This document shows, in pieces, positions 1-8,629 of a DNA stretch of 47,836 nucleotides (position 1 is the first letter of the stretch; each line of letters opens with the position of its first letter). The stretch lies in NCBI GenBank assembly GCA_910587655.1, contig CAJUND010000004.1, positions 1 to 47,836 on the forward strand, written 5' to 3'. The stretch is from an uncultured Agathobacter sp. Its GTDB lineage: Bacteria > Bacillota > Clostridia > Lachnospirales > Lachnospiraceae. Below the pieces are notes generated by a model. That model did not search any database. It was given only the letters and a program-made list of their open reading frames with translations, and was not told where the DNA came from. Both the position numbers and the translations under genes were made by a program.

Positions 1-2
1 TT

Positions 3-224
3 ATCAAGCGTCTGAAAGACACGGGTATGCCGATTAAAGAAATACAGCGTTATGCAAAACTGCGGGCGGAAGGCGACCTTACCCTTAATGAGAGAATGGA
101 AATGCTGGCCGTGCATCGTGAATCCCTTAATGAGCAGATAAAGGTACTGCAGGAACACATGGCAAAACTGGATGATAAAATTGAATTTTACCGCCAAGAA
201 ATAGAACGCAAATCCACAAAATAG
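3..224 (+). CDS. MerR-family regulator, C-terminal part (cut by window edge)
   Basis: The reading frame is open from the window edge, so the N-terminal winged helix lies outside. What remains (about 73 residues, starting IKRLKDTGMPIKEIQRYAKL) is the last part of a MerR DNA-binding domain followed by a long charged helix (roughly residues 25-70), which in this family forms the antiparallel coiled-coil dimer interface. No C-terminal effector domain with cysteines or metal ligands follows, so the inducer cannot be guessed. The gene converges with the EamA exporter on the other strand, with about 50 bp between them. Confidence 0.85.
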   Translation: MKRLKDTGMPIKEIQRYAKLRAEGDLTLNERMEMLAVHRESLNEQIKVLQEHMAKLDDKIEFYRQEIERKSTK

Positions 225-273
225 CCAAAACACATCCGACAACATCGGGCATTTTCATTCCCTACATTCATTT

Positions 274-1173
274 TCACTTTCCTCTTTTCCTAATTTTTAA
301 TTTACTTTCCGAAAAAAACAAACCGATTAAGGTAAGCCCTATTCCTATCACAGCCATCCATGTAATTTCTTCCTTTAACACAATAACGGATGAAGTGGCG
401 GTAATGACAGGAACTATATAGATATACACACTTGTTTTAACAGCCCCAAGCACCCCCACCGCATAATTCCAGGTAACAAAACAAAGGGCTGATGCACCAA
501 CACCTAAATAGATAAGGTTTAAGGCATACTCTGGCTTTATAACTTTTTGCACATCCAAGTTGAAATCAAAAACAAAGAGAAACGGAAGCATGAAAAGTAT
601 TCCATATGTAAATACCTTCCTTGTAGTCCCAATCGTGTTCAATCCATAGCTGCTGATTTTTCGTGTAAGCAGGGAATAAACTGCCCATACGAATGCCGCA
701 GCAACCGCCAGAATATCACCAATAGGATTCAGCTCTAATTCCTTACCGTTAAAACTGATAAGGCATATCCCTATCATAGCAACTACAAAACCAACAAAAA
801 ATTGTACTTTCAGTTTTTCTTCTGTCTTTAGAAATACATGAGATAAAACAGCAGTAAAAAACGGGGCGACAGAAATAATAACGCCGACATTAGAAGCCAT
901 CGTATAAGTCAATGCTATGTTCTCAAGCAGATAGTATAAACATATCCCGCATAACCCCGCCGCAACAAATATAATCTCTTGTTTTTTATCCTTTATTTTT
1001 AAGCGTTTTGGATAAATGACAATCAATACAAGCAGACCGAGCAAAAATCTAAAAAACAGGATTTCTATCGGTGTAAAATCTGCAAGAAGTATTTTGGTGG
1101 ATATGAAAGTCGTTCCCCATATCATAATCGTAACCAGAGCTGTGATATGCCCTGTGGTAGTTTTTTTATCCAC
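274..1173 (-). CDS. EamA-family drug/metabolite exporter (DMT superfamily)
   Basis: An inner-membrane protein of about 299 residues with ten hydrophobic segments arranged as two EamA repeats; the first holds the typical IWGTTFISTK segment near the N-terminus. The family exports amino acids, metabolites or drugs; the substrate cannot be read from sequence. The AAGGAGG ribosome binding site (1186-1192) abuts a GTG at 1185, which is too close to use, so the next GTG at 1173 is chosen. The start overlaps the last codons of the upstream AraC regulator, so the two are translationally coupled and the regulator probably controls this exporter. Confidence 0.85.
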   Translation of the reverse strand: MDKKTTTGHITALVTIMIWGTTFISTKILLADFTPIEILFFRFLLGLLVLIVIYPKRLKIKDKKQEIIFVAAGLCGICLYYLLENIALTYTMASNVGVIISVAPFFTAVLSHVFLKTEEKLKVQFFVGFVVAMIGICLISFNGKELELNPIGDILAVAAAFVWAVYSLLTRKISSYGLNTIGTTRKVFTYGILFMLPFLFVFDFNLDVQKVIKPEYALNLIYLGVGASALCFVTWNYAVGVLGAVKTSVYIYIVPVITATSSVIVLKEEITWMAVIGIGLTLIGLFFSESKLKIRKRGK

Positions 1174-1996
1174 GATTCCTGCCACCCTCCTTAAAAATGC
1201 GTCTGTATGCGGCAGGCGACAATCCGATAAACATATGAAAAAAATTTGAAAAGTGGCTCTGGTCTGAAAAGCCTGTCTGCATAGCGGCAGAGGCCGTGGG
1301 TATGCCCTGCTCCAACAGTTCCTTTGCTTTGCCTATGCGAACCGTCTGAAGATACCTGTATGGTGTAACTCCTTTTGATTTGGTAAACGCACGGAGCAAT
1401 GCCGATTTACTAAGACCGCTGCATTTACAGAGGTTTTCTAATGTGATATGCTCTGCAAAATGTTCTTCCATAAATGTGCAGGTCTTCTCTATTTCTTCAC
1501 TGCACTCTGGAATATAATTCCGGGAAGGTTTTCCGTATTGCCTGATAAGCAATGAAATAAGGAGCAGAAGCATTTCTTCCTTTTCAAACTCTTCCCCACC
1601 GTCCATAATCATCTGATGCAAAAAATGGAGATTGAGATTTATCTCATCATTTTTAATGACTCTTTCCGAAAAAACAGGCAATACCCTTTGCCCTGTTATT
1701 TCTTCTGCTAATGACAGCATCGTTTCTTTTGGGATATTCATACCTCTGTAATCAAGCGTTCCGCCATCACATTGCACACAACTGTGGCTATCGTTTGGAT
1801 TAAACAAAAGAATATTTCCCTGACTTACCGTATATTCTTTATTTTTGCAGGATAAACAGCGTGTCCCTGCTTCTATAAAGCCAATCACATAGTAATCATG
1901 AAAGTGATTTGGGAATGGCTGTACGATTCCCTCAAAACGATATGCTTCAAGATGTAAATCGTCATCATAACAGATTGTCCGAACTTCTTTCTGCAT
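1166..1996 (-). CDS. AraC-family transcriptional regulator
   Basis: 276 residues. The N-terminal half (about 1-150) is a cupin-type AraC ligand-binding domain (FPNHFHDYYVIGFIEAG, then GNILLFNPNDSH). The C-terminal 95 residues carry two helix-turn-helix motifs: ITLENLCKCSGLSKSALLRA and the conserved GFSDQSHFSNFF followed by G(L)SPAAYR. A GAGGAGGTG site sits 5 nt before the ATG. It is co-transcribed with, and overlaps, the exporter gene, so it most likely senses the exporter's substrate and activates the pair. Confidence 0.9.
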   Translation of the reverse strand: MQKEVRTICYDDDLHLEAYRFEGIVQPFPNHFHDYYVIGFIEAGTRCLSCKNKEYTVSQGNILLFNPNDSHSCVQCDGGTLDYRGMNIPKETMLSLAEEITGQRVLPVFSERVIKNDEINLNLHFLHQMIMDGGEEFEKEEMLLLLISLLIRQYGKPSRNYIPECSEEIEKTCTFMEEHFAEHITLENLCKCSGLSKSALLRAFTKSKGVTPYRYLQTVRIGKAKELLEQGIPTASAAMQTGFSDQSHFSNFFHMFIGLSPAAYRRIFKEGGRNRG

Positions 1997-2105
1997 GGTA
2001 ACACCTCCTCGTACTTTATATTATACTCAGAATGTTTGCAGATTTCTTGTATGATATCTTCATTTTATAGATGAATGGCAGAATGTTCAAAGATGCAAAT
2101 TGAGT

Positions 2106-2143
2106 CAAAAAATAAGCGTACCATTATTTCTAATGATACGCTT
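2106..2143 (-). terminator. Rho-independent terminator
   Basis: The arms AAGCGTA and TACGCTT (2114-2120 and 2137-2143) extend through CATTA/TAATG with one mismatch and a 4-nt loop. On the minus strand the stem is followed by ATTTTTT. It would end transcripts of the three-gene RelA/SpoT-domain group upstream. The 308-bp stretch 1997-2304 otherwise holds only the ppdK-end repeat and no supportable gene. Confidence 0.75.
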
Positions 2144-2191
2144 ATAATTATTTCAGGGAAACTTATGGTAAAAGTCCAGAATGGTTTTCTC

Positions 2192-2215
2192 CTATTTCTG
2201 TGCAATAGCTGCCTG
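2192..2215 (-). repeat. 24-bp copy of the ppdK 3' end (possible att site)
   Basis: This stretch matches 5863-5886 at 23 of 24 positions and has the same orientation. Read on the minus strand it encodes the last codons of ppdK, AQAAIAQK plus the stop, with a silent difference; the match ends upstream of that. A short duplicate of a gene's 3' end on the far side of a mobile-gene region is the usual mark of site-specific integration. No integrase remains nearby. Confidence 0.6.
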
Positions 2216-2304
2216 GGCGGTATATGGCGATCAGTGAGACACTGTATACCTCTCATTTATTCTACAATATGAGAACCATTCCCCATTGCGTAATTTTATC
2301 TCAT

Positions 2305-2482
2305 TTAGCGTGCGTCCTGAAGCCTTGCCGCTTCTATCTCACGCTGAACTGCTCTTCCTGCTTTATTGTAGTAATCCATTCGTTCCTCGTCTGTCATATG
2401 CTTTGTCATTTCATATATATTCTCGTAATTTGTGAATATCTTCTATCGTAAAATCAGGACTCAAAACAGGTTTTTCCATCAT
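2305..2482 (-). pseudogene. Small conserved protein, frameshifted
   Basis: An ATG at 2482, preceded by an AAAGGGG site, opens MMEKPVLSPDFTIEDIHKLREY and then meets a stop. The sequence continues at once in another frame as YEMTKHMTDEERMDYYNKAG and on to AARLQDAR and a stop at 2305. The two pieces join into one plausible protein of about 59 residues if two bases were lost near 2416. I recognise the joined pattern as a small uncharacterised Clostridia family with no known function. It follows the 74-residue gene by 10 bp and looks like the third gene of the same operon. Confidence 0.6.
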
Positions 2483-2491
2483 TGCCCCTTT

Positions 2492-2716
2492 CTACAGACT
2501 CAAAACACGCTCCTGAAATTTTTCCTTGTTTTCCACTATCTCATAAGGTTCGTATTCTCCATAGGCACTGGGGCGGCTGATTGTCACCAACTGCACACCG
2601 TTTGCTCCTATCTGTTTTTGTAGCTTTTCAGTAAAATCCGCCAATGCTTTGCCATGTCTGGTCTTTACTGCAATACAGCCTTTTTTATCAAATTCTTTCG
2701 CTATGAGATAACACAT
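2492..2716 (-). CDS. Small uncharacterised protein next to RelA/SpoT-domain gene
   Basis: 74 residues starting MCYLIAKEFDKKGCIAVKTR, with no membrane segment or signal. The pattern of a hydrophobic start, a central KTRHGKAL, and a conserved-looking VQLVTISRPSAYGEYEPYEIV suggests a folded domain rather than a random frame. Its start overlaps the end of the RelA/SpoT-domain gene by 29 bp, so the two are coupled. Its position would fit an antitoxin or partner of that enzyme, but that rests on context only. Function unknown. Confidence 0.7.
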   Translation of the reverse strand: MCYLIAKEFDKKGCIAVKTRHGKALADFTEKLQKQIGANGVQLVTISRPSAYGEYEPYEIVENKEKFQERVLSL

Positions 2717-3365
2717 AACTTAGCACCTCCTCAAACTGTTGCTCGCTTAATATTTTACCATTCTCATACTCACTCCGCAATATTCTTCCTACAGAATCAG
2801 GATATTCCCTTTTATAGAGATATTTATGCAGCCAGTTATTCAACTGCCTGTCATAATAAGTATTTGCCTGAATTTCTATCGGATAATAGGAGTGATCCGG
2901 CTGAAAATAAATATGCACTCCACGATAGCCGTCATCATTCGCCTTTCCATGACTCATATCGACAACCCGTACTTCTTCTGGAATTTCCCCTTCCAACAGA
3001 CTCTTATAGTTGTCCGTCAGCATACGAAATCCTAAAATATCATTAAATACCTTTTCTAATCGCATTTCAGGATAAAATTTATTGTATTTCCGTATACATG
3101 AATCCTCACTTTTAATACGATAGTCCAAATCCACAAGATCAAGAATATCGGCTTCTTGATAAAATCTTATCATTTCGGAAACTTCCTGAAATAAGGTTTC
3201 TTTATCGAATTTCCGCAGGCTATTGACAAGACTTCTTTCCATTTTGCTTTTGTAAGACAATTCTCGAAGAATTTGAACAGATAAGCCATTTTTCTCTAAT
3301 TCTCTTAACAAATAATATCCTCCAAATAATCTAAGTATCTTTACTGCCGACAACCATTTTCCCAC
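2688..3365 (-). CDS. RelA/SpoT-domain nucleotide pyrophosphotransferase (toxSAS-like)
   Basis: 225 residues with a RelA/SpoT synthetase core and no HD hydrolase, TGS or ACT domain. Motifs in order: DYRIKSEDSCIRKYNK (R-x-K-x3-S-x3-K substrate loop), FNDILGFRMLTD (catalytic D-x2-G-x-R), DDGYRGVHIYF (G-Y-R-x2-H) and PIEIQANT (E-I-Q-x2-T). All key residues are present, so it should be able to transfer pyrophosphate to a nucleotide or, as in the toxSAS toxins, to tRNA. A lone synthetase coupled to tiny genes in a mobile-gene region resembles a toxin-antitoxin unit. The only start is a GTG at 3365 with a weak binding site; the 5' end may have been trimmed. Confidence 0.75.
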   Translation of the reverse strand: MGKWLSAVKILRLFGGYYLLRELEKNGLSVQILRELSYKSKMERSLVNSLRKFDKETLFQEVSEMIRFYQEADILDLVDLDYRIKSEDSCIRKYNKFYPEMRLEKVFNDILGFRMLTDNYKSLLEGEIPEEVRVVDMSHGKANDDGYRGVHIYFQPDHSYYPIEIQANTYYDRQLNNWLHKYLYKREYPDSVGRILRSEYENGKILSEQQFEEVLSYVLSHSERI

Positions 3366-3433
3366 TTGTTCTTTGATTGCTGTCTTGCTTACAGCTAATC
3401 ATAACATCAGATATTATAGCCCGCAATAAAAAT

Positions 3434-3468
3434 TTTTCAAAAAAGAGCTGTTCCACATAGAACAGCCC
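3434..3468 (-). terminator. Rho-independent terminator after the SHOCT gene
   Basis: GAGCTGTTC (3445-3453) pairs with GAACAGCCC (3460-3468), with one mismatch near the end and a 6-nt loop. On the minus strand a run of T follows. It lies about 20 bp after the SHOCT gene stop. Confidence 0.8.
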
Positions 3469-3489
3469 TCAACTCATACATTTACATGA

Positions 3490-3834
3490 TTAAAGTTTTT
3501 CCAGAAGAACCGCCTTTTTCTTATTAGACTCTTCCTCCGTGATAATACCGCTTTCTTTCAATGCTGCCAGCTTCTCAATCTGCTTTATTACATCGTCACC
3601 GCCAAAAGTATTATTGGAACGATTACTTTCAGTTCCCTTAAATTGTTTCATAATACCTTTCGTTTGAAGCAAATCAAGCATTTCCTGACACACCTTCGCT
3701 TGTCCCATGACGGTAAATCTTGTAAGCATTTCATTCCTGACAATGTACTCATCTCCTACTTCATCCAGATATTTTATCTCCATTACATTCTTCTGTCTCA
3801 GATCACTGTTATTATTGCCGCTACTCAAAAGCAT
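3490..3834 (-). CDS. SHOCT-domain protein, probably 5'-truncated
   Basis: About 114 residues from the ATG at 3834. The last 30 residues (VIKQIEKLAALKESGIITEEESNKKKAVLLEKL region) are a SHOCT domain, a short C-terminal oligomerisation module found on many envelope and mobile-element proteins. The part before it resembles the end of a larger domain. The frame stays open upstream through AGEPFNPDNSLRSS to about 3900, yet has no start codon or ribosome binding site, and the neighbouring relaxase remnant starts at the same place. The likely reading is that a rearrangement near 3870 removed the 5' part. Confidence 0.55.
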   Translation of the reverse strand: MLLSSGNNNSDLRQKNVMEIKYLDEVGDEYIVRNEMLTRFTVMGQAKVCQEMLDLLQTKGIMKQFKGTESNRSNNTFGGDDVIKQIEKLAALKESGIITEEESNKKKAVLLEKL

Positions 3835-3863
3835 TGATGAGCGCAAAGAATTATCGGGATTAA

Positions 3864-4181
3864 AAGGCTCTCCTGCTTGTAGAGAAATTGAAAGAAGTGG
3901 TTAAAAATCTGACTATCAAATGTGTACAGCTTACGAAATAAGGCAAAAAGCTAACCGCCAAAGTGAACGGACAGCAAAAGCAGATTAGCCGTTTGACGGA
4001 TAAGGTCATGGAGCAGAGCGACACCATAGACCGATTGCAGGAAAAAGCGTCTGATTTGGAGCGTTTGGAGCGTCATTTAGGCAGGGAACAGGTACAGTCG
4101 ATAGTGGAACGGTCAAAGGCATTAGAACAGGCAGAAAGGGCAAAGAAACGCCCGAAACGTGCCTTTGAAATGAGCCGATAA
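3864..4181 (+). pseudogene. C-terminal remnant of a mobilisation relaxase
   Basis: One reading frame gives LLLVEKLKEVVKNLTIKCVQLTK, a TAA (3939-3941), then GKKLTAKVNGQQKQISRLTD and on to KKRPKRAFEMSR. This is the coiled-coil tail with basic end that follows the catalytic domain in MobA/MobL-type relaxases of Clostridia mobile elements. The catalytic domain is absent, and the frame carries an internal stop. No protein is expected; it is evidence that a mobilisable element once lay here. Confidence 0.65.
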
Positions 4182-4200
4182 GAAAGGGGATTGATAGGAT

Positions 4201-4502
4201 ATGACAGATATGGAAAAGAAAGTTATGATACGGCTGTGCGCTAAAATCGTAGCAGAAACAGACCTTTACGAAACGGACAAAGAAGTGCAAAATCTGATAG
4301 ACTGGGTATGTTTATCGGAGCAGATAAAGAAGAACAATAATACACTCCACAATCTGACCGGGAAATATAAAAAGATTGAGCCGGATTGCCGGGAGGGAAT
4401 GCGGGCGCAGTTGAACTCTGCAAGGAGCGCAATAATTTGTATGAAAAGCAAAATGACTTGAAAGGTCAAAAATGGAAGATTGAGAAGTCGTTGGAACAAT
4501 AA
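4201..4502 (+). pseudogene. Mobile-element small protein, frameshifted near its end
   Basis: The frame opens MTDMEKKVMIRLCAKIVAETDLYETDKEVQNLID and continues for 86 codons to a stop at 4461. Around 4427 the coding signal moves to another frame, which reads CKERNNLYEKQNDLKGQKWKIEKSLEQ and stops at 4502; this piece continues the helical, charged character better than the original frame. A single-base indel explains this. It follows the relaxase remnant by 20 bp and is probably a former operon partner. No function is known to me. Confidence 0.5.
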
Positions 4503-4615
4503 GAAATGTGGGGTATGGCGGTTGCCATGCCCTTATTTTTAGTGGTAAATAGGAAATAAAAGTGGTATAATCAAAAAAATAAACCAAAAATTAGCTGATT
4601 ATAAGGAAGGTAAAA

Positions 4616-5398
4616 ATGATTGATGGTCATATTCATATTGAGCGTGGGGATTATTCATTAGAATGGATTGAACGATTCGTAAACAAGGCAGTTGAAATGA
4701 AGATTGATGAAATTCGGTTACTTGAACATTGCTATATATTTGAATAGTTTATACCTATGTATAATTCAGTACGCGCATATAGTAAATATATGGATAATTG
4801 GTTTCAAAGAAGTGCGGTAAAGCATAAGGTGCTGGAGTATTATGAACTTATTGAAAAAGTAAGAAATCAAAAATATCCTATTAAGATAAAATTCGGACTT
4901 GAAATATGTTACTTCAAAGAGTATGAGACATTTATTGGAGAGCTGACGAAAGACAGGGGGTTTGATTTTTTGCTAGGCAGCATTCACTTTGTTGATAAAT
5001 TTGCATTTGATCATAAGCCTGAACATTGGATTGGAATTGATGTAGATACGATATATCGTAGGTATTTTGAAGACTCTATTTCCTTGGCAAAAAGTAAACT
5101 ATTTGACGGCATTGGTCATCCAGATGCAATAAAACTATTTGGTCATAAACCGTCCTTTTCACTCTTGGGTTACTATGAAAGTTTAGCAAAGGAACTTTCA
5201 AATAGTAATATGTATGCAGATCAGAATAGTGGCGTGGCTCGAAGATGTTCAAAAACTTTTTCTTTGGGAATGGATAAAGAATTACTCCATGTTTTGAAGA
5301 AGAAAAATATAAAAATTATCACATCATCCGATGCTCATTGTCCTGAAGATGTAGGTGACAAAATTCGAGAGCTTGAAATTTGCGTTGCAAATGCCTAG
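4616..5398 (+). pseudogene. PHP-domain phosphatase (HisJ-like) with in-frame amber
   Basis: An AAGGAAGG site precedes ATG 4616. The product opens MIDGHIHIE, the first metal-binding H-x-H of a PHP domain. Codon 44 is TAG (4745-4747), after which the same frame continues for over 210 residues with the remaining PHP motifs: GLEICYF, GSIHFVD, GHPD and SSDAH. The full length (about 260 residues) fits the HisJ/histidinol-phosphatase family, though a different phosphoester substrate is possible. Only one base change separates it from an intact gene. An internal ATG at 4757 would make a protein lacking the first metal site, so it is probably inactive. Confidence 0.75.
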
Positions 5399-5640
5399 GA
5401 AATACTCTCTAATTCGTTCTTTTCATAGCCTGTTTCAGGTGCTTCCACAGAGACTACTGGCGCAAACAGGGGATTCTCTCCCATGACAATTTCAAGAATT
5501 TTCCCTCCGTCTGTCTTTGTCGTGGAATGAACTGTAACCCTTTCTCCTGTCTCTTTCTCCTCTGATTGCTGTAGTTGTTGTAAAAATATGCTTAATTCCT
5601 TTTGTCTGTCTGAATGTATACGCTCTCCCTTCTGATTCAT
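5395..5640 (-). CDS. Hypothetical 81-residue protein
   Basis: An ATG at 5640 starts MNQKGERIHSDRQKELSIFLQQLQQSEEK; the first half is charged and helical, and the second half (VTVHSTTKTDGGKILEIVMG) looks like a short beta segment. There is no good ribosome binding site. The stop overlaps the stop of the convergent PHP pseudogene. It may be a fragment of a longer mobile-element protein. I do not recognise it. Confidence 0.4.
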   Translation of the reverse strand: MNQKGERIHSDRQKELSIFLQQLQQSEEKETGERVTVHSTTKTDGGKILEIVMGENPLFAPVVSVEAPETGYEKNELESIS

Positions 5641-5764
5641 AAAAAATCAGGAGTAAAACCATCTAACGACTCTGCTCCCAATAGTTATCACCAACACAAT
5701 ATATGACCTTTTTTATCCCAGCACTTCCCATTCACACTCAGAAATCACTTGTTTTATTGCACGC

Positions 5765-5817
5765 AAAAACTCCCCCGCTGCTTTTTGTGAAAAGTAACAG
5801 GGGAGTTCTCTTTTTTA
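5765..5817. terminator. Bidirectional terminator (ppdK end)
   Basis: AACTCCCC (5768-5775) pairs with GGGGAGTT (5800-5807) around a long loop. The stem is followed by a T-run on both strands (CTCTTTTTT on plus, TTTTTG on minus). It would end ppdK transcripts and those from the scar region. The rest of 5641-5862 shows no gene. Confidence 0.75.
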
Positions 5818-5862
5818 ATTCTATGAAATAATCAATATGCTATTTCCTTAATAGCCAGTGTA

Positions 5863-5886
5863 CTATTTCTGTGCAATAGCCGCCTG
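5863..5886 (-). repeat. 24-bp repeat at the 3' end of ppdK (possible att site)
   Basis: This is the native partner of 2192-2215 (23 of 24 identical, same orientation). It covers the ppdK stop codon and the last seven codons. Together the two copies bracket 3.7 kb of mobile and decayed genes. Confidence 0.6.
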
Positions 5887-8490
5887 TGCTGCCGCAAGTC
5901 TTGCAATCGGCACACGGAATGGAGAACATGATACATAATCCAGACCAATCTTATGGCAGAACTCAACAGAAGAAGGATCTCCGCCGTGCTCGCCGCAGAT
6001 ACCGATGTGAAGCTTCGGATTTACCGGCTTGCCAAGCTTGATAGCCATATCCATCAGCTTGCCGACACCAGTCTGGTCTAACTTTGCAAATGGATCGTTC
6101 TCGAAAATCTTGGTGTCATAGTAAGCATCCAGGAACTTACCAGCGTCATCACGGGAGAACCCGAATGTCATCTGTGTTAAATCGTTTGTACCGAAACAGA
6201 AGAAATCAGCCTCTGTTGCGATTTCGTCAGCGGTAAGCGCTGCACGAGGAATCTCAATCATGGTACCAACTTCATACTCAAGCTTGGTGCCTGCTGCTGC
6301 GATTTCAGCGTCTGCTGTCTCAACAACAACCTTCTTTACAAACTTAAGCTCCTTGATATCGCCAACTAACGGAATCATGATTTCCGGCTTTACATTCCAG
6401 TCAGCATGTGCTTTCTGCACTTCGATTGCTGCACGGATCACAGCCTTTGTCTGCATCTTTGCAATTTCCGGATAGGTAACTGCAAGACGGCATCCTCTGT
6501 GTCCCATCATCGGGTTGAACTCATGAAGTCCGTCGATAATTGTCTTAATCTGCTCAACGCTCTTGCCCTGTGCATCAGCAAGCTTCTTGATATCAGCTTC
6601 CTCAGTAGGAACGAACTCATGAAGAGGCGGATCCAGGAAACGGATAGTAACAGGATTTCCTTCCAGAGCCTCGTATAATGCCTTGAAGTCTCCCTGCTGG
6701 TAAGGAAGAATCTTCTCTAATGCTGCTTCTCTTTCTTCCACAGTATCAGAGCAGATCATCTCACGGAAAGCTGCAATTCTGTCTTCCTCGAAGAACATAT
6801 GCTCTGTACGGCAGAGTCCGATACCTTCTGCACCGAGCTCGCGTGCCTTCTTTGCATCTGCAGGAGTATCTGCATTGGTACGAACCTTTAACTTACGGAA
6901 CTTGTCTGCCCATGCCATAACACGTCCGAATGTACCGGCGATTGTAGCATCAACGGTAGCAATCTGTCCGTCATAGATATTACCGGTTGTACCGTCAATA
7001 GAGATATAATCTCCCTCATGGTACTCTTTTCCTGCAAGTGTGAACTTCTTGTTTGCCTCGTCCATGGCAATGTCGCCACAGCCGGATACACAGCAGGTAC
7101 CCATACCACGGGCAACAACGGCTGCGTGGCTTGTCATACCGCCGCGGACAGTTAAGATACCCTGGGAAACCTTCATACCTGTAATATCTTCCGGAGAAGT
7201 CTCAAGACGTACTAATACGACCTTCTCTCCCCTTGCAGCCCACTCTTCTGCATCCTCAGCAGTAAATACAACCTTACCGCAGGCAGCTCCAGGAGAAGCT
7301 CCAAGTCCCTTGCCGGCAGGAGTTGCAGCCTTAAGGGCAGCAGCGTCAAACTGCGGATGGAGAAGTGTATCCAGGTTACGCGGGTCAATCATTGCAACTG
7401 CCTCTTCCTCTGTTCTCATGCCCTCATCAACAAGGTCACATGCAATCTGGAGTGCAGCCTGGGCTGTTCTCTTACCATTACGTGTCTGAAGCATATACAG
7501 CTTGCCATGCTCTACGGTAAACTCCATATCCTGCATGTCACGGTAATGGTTCTCAAGTGTAGAGCATACTTCCTTAAACTGGGCAAATGCCTCCGGGAAC
7601 TTCTGCTCCATTTCTGCGATTTTCATAGGGGTACGGACACCTGCAACCACGTCCTCGCCCTGTGCGTTTGTAAGGAACTCACCGAAAAGTCCCTTTGCTC
7701 CTGTAGCAGGGTCACGGGTAAATGCAACACCGGTACCGCAGTCATCGCCCATGTTACCAAATGCCATGGACTGTACGTTTACAGCGGTTCCCCATGAATA
7801 AGGGATATCGTTGTCACGGCGGTATACATTGGCACGAGGGTTGTCCCATGAACGGAATACAGCCTTAATGGCGCCCATTAACTGCTCCTTAGGATCTGCC
7901 GGGAAATCGGAACCAATCTTGGACTTGTACTCAGCCTTAAACTGGTTAGCCAGCTCCTTTAAGTCATCAGCGGTAAGTTCAACGTCCTGCGTAACTCCCC
8001 TGTCAGCTTTCATCTTGTCGATCAGCTCTTCAAAGTACTTCTTGCCAACTTCCATAACCACGTCAGAATACATCTGGATAAATCTTCTGTAGCAGTCCCA
8101 TGCCCAGCGCGGGTTGTTGGACTTCTCAGCAATTACGTTTACAACGTCCTCGTTCAGTCCGAGGTTTAAGATTGTATCCATCATACCAGGCATGGATGCC
8201 CTTGCACCGGAACGAACAGAAACCAGAAGCGGATTCTCCTTATCACCGAACTTCTTGCCTGTGATTTCCTCCATCTTCACAATGTACTCATTGATTTCAG
8301 CCATAATGCCGTCGTTGATTTCACGGCCGTCCTCATAATACTGGGTACAAGCCTCTGTTGTAATTGTGAATCCCTGTGGTACAGGAAGACCGATATTGGT
8401 CATCTCTGCAAGGTTTGCACCCTTACCGCCAAGAAGCTCTCTCATGTTCGCATTACCCTCACTGAAAAGGTAGCAATACTTGTTTGCCAT
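5863..8490 (-). CDS. ppdK: Pyruvate, phosphate dikinase
   Basis: 875 residues, the usual length for bacterial PPDK. It interconverts pyruvate, ATP and phosphate with PEP, AMP and PPi; in anaerobic Clostridia it often runs toward pyruvate in glycolysis. The N-terminal ATP-grasp domain begins GGKGANLAEMTNIGLPVPQG. The swivelling domain carries the phospho-histidine in GGMTSHAAVVARG with the regulatory Thr two residues before it. The C-terminal PEP/pyruvate barrel has CGEHGGDP with the catalytic Cys. The ATG at 8490, 9 nt after AGGAGG, begins MANKYCYLF and is preferred over an in-frame ATG 48 codons upstream. Its last codons form the direct repeat described above. Confidence 0.97.
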   Translation of the reverse strand: MANKYCYLFSEGNANMRELLGGKGANLAEMTNIGLPVPQGFTITTEACTQYYEDGREINDGIMAEINEYIVKMEEITGKKFGDKENPLLVSVRSGARASMPGMMDTILNLGLNEDVVNVIAEKSNNPRWAWDCYRRFIQMYSDVVMEVGKKYFEELIDKMKADRGVTQDVELTADDLKELANQFKAEYKSKIGSDFPADPKEQLMGAIKAVFRSWDNPRANVYRRDNDIPYSWGTAVNVQSMAFGNMGDDCGTGVAFTRDPATGAKGLFGEFLTNAQGEDVVAGVRTPMKIAEMEQKFPEAFAQFKEVCSTLENHYRDMQDMEFTVEHGKLYMLQTRNGKRTAQAALQIACDLVDEGMRTEEEAVAMIDPRNLDTLLHPQFDAAALKAATPAGKGLGASPGAACGKVVFTAEDAEEWAARGEKVVLVRLETSPEDITGMKVSQGILTVRGGMTSHAAVVARGMGTCCVSGCGDIAMDEANKKFTLAGKEYHEGDYISIDGTTGNIYDGQIATVDATIAGTFGRVMAWADKFRKLKVRTNADTPADAKKARELGAEGIGLCRTEHMFFEEDRIAAFREMICSDTVEEREAALEKILPYQQGDFKALYEALEGNPVTIRFLDPPLHEFVPTEEADIKKLADAQGKSVEQIKTIIDGLHEFNPMMGHRGCRLAVTYPEIAKMQTKAVIRAAIEVQKAHADWNVKPEIMIPLVGDIKELKFVKKVVVETADAEIAAAGTKLEYEVGTMIEIPRAALTADEIATEADFFCFGTNDLTQMTFGFSRDDAGKFLDAYYDTKIFENDPFAKLDQTGVGKLMDMAIKLGKPVNPKLHIGICGEHGGDPSSVEFCHKIGLDYVSCSPFRVPIARLAAAQAAIAQK

Positions 8491-8629
8491 TTGACAATTC
8501 CTCCTAATACTATTATATTTGTTTAGATCAGGAAACCATGTTTCCTGTACTCTACCAGTCTGCGCGGCATTTCGCACCTGCTGCTCCGCAAAAAAGGACA
8601 CAGCATTCCAGAAAATACCACACATATCT

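Noticed and set aside
2065..2451. Short open frames on both strands between the AraC gene and the RelA/SpoT group
   Set aside because: They overlap a terminator, the ppdK-end repeat and the broken small gene, and none has a ribosome binding site or family-like sequence.
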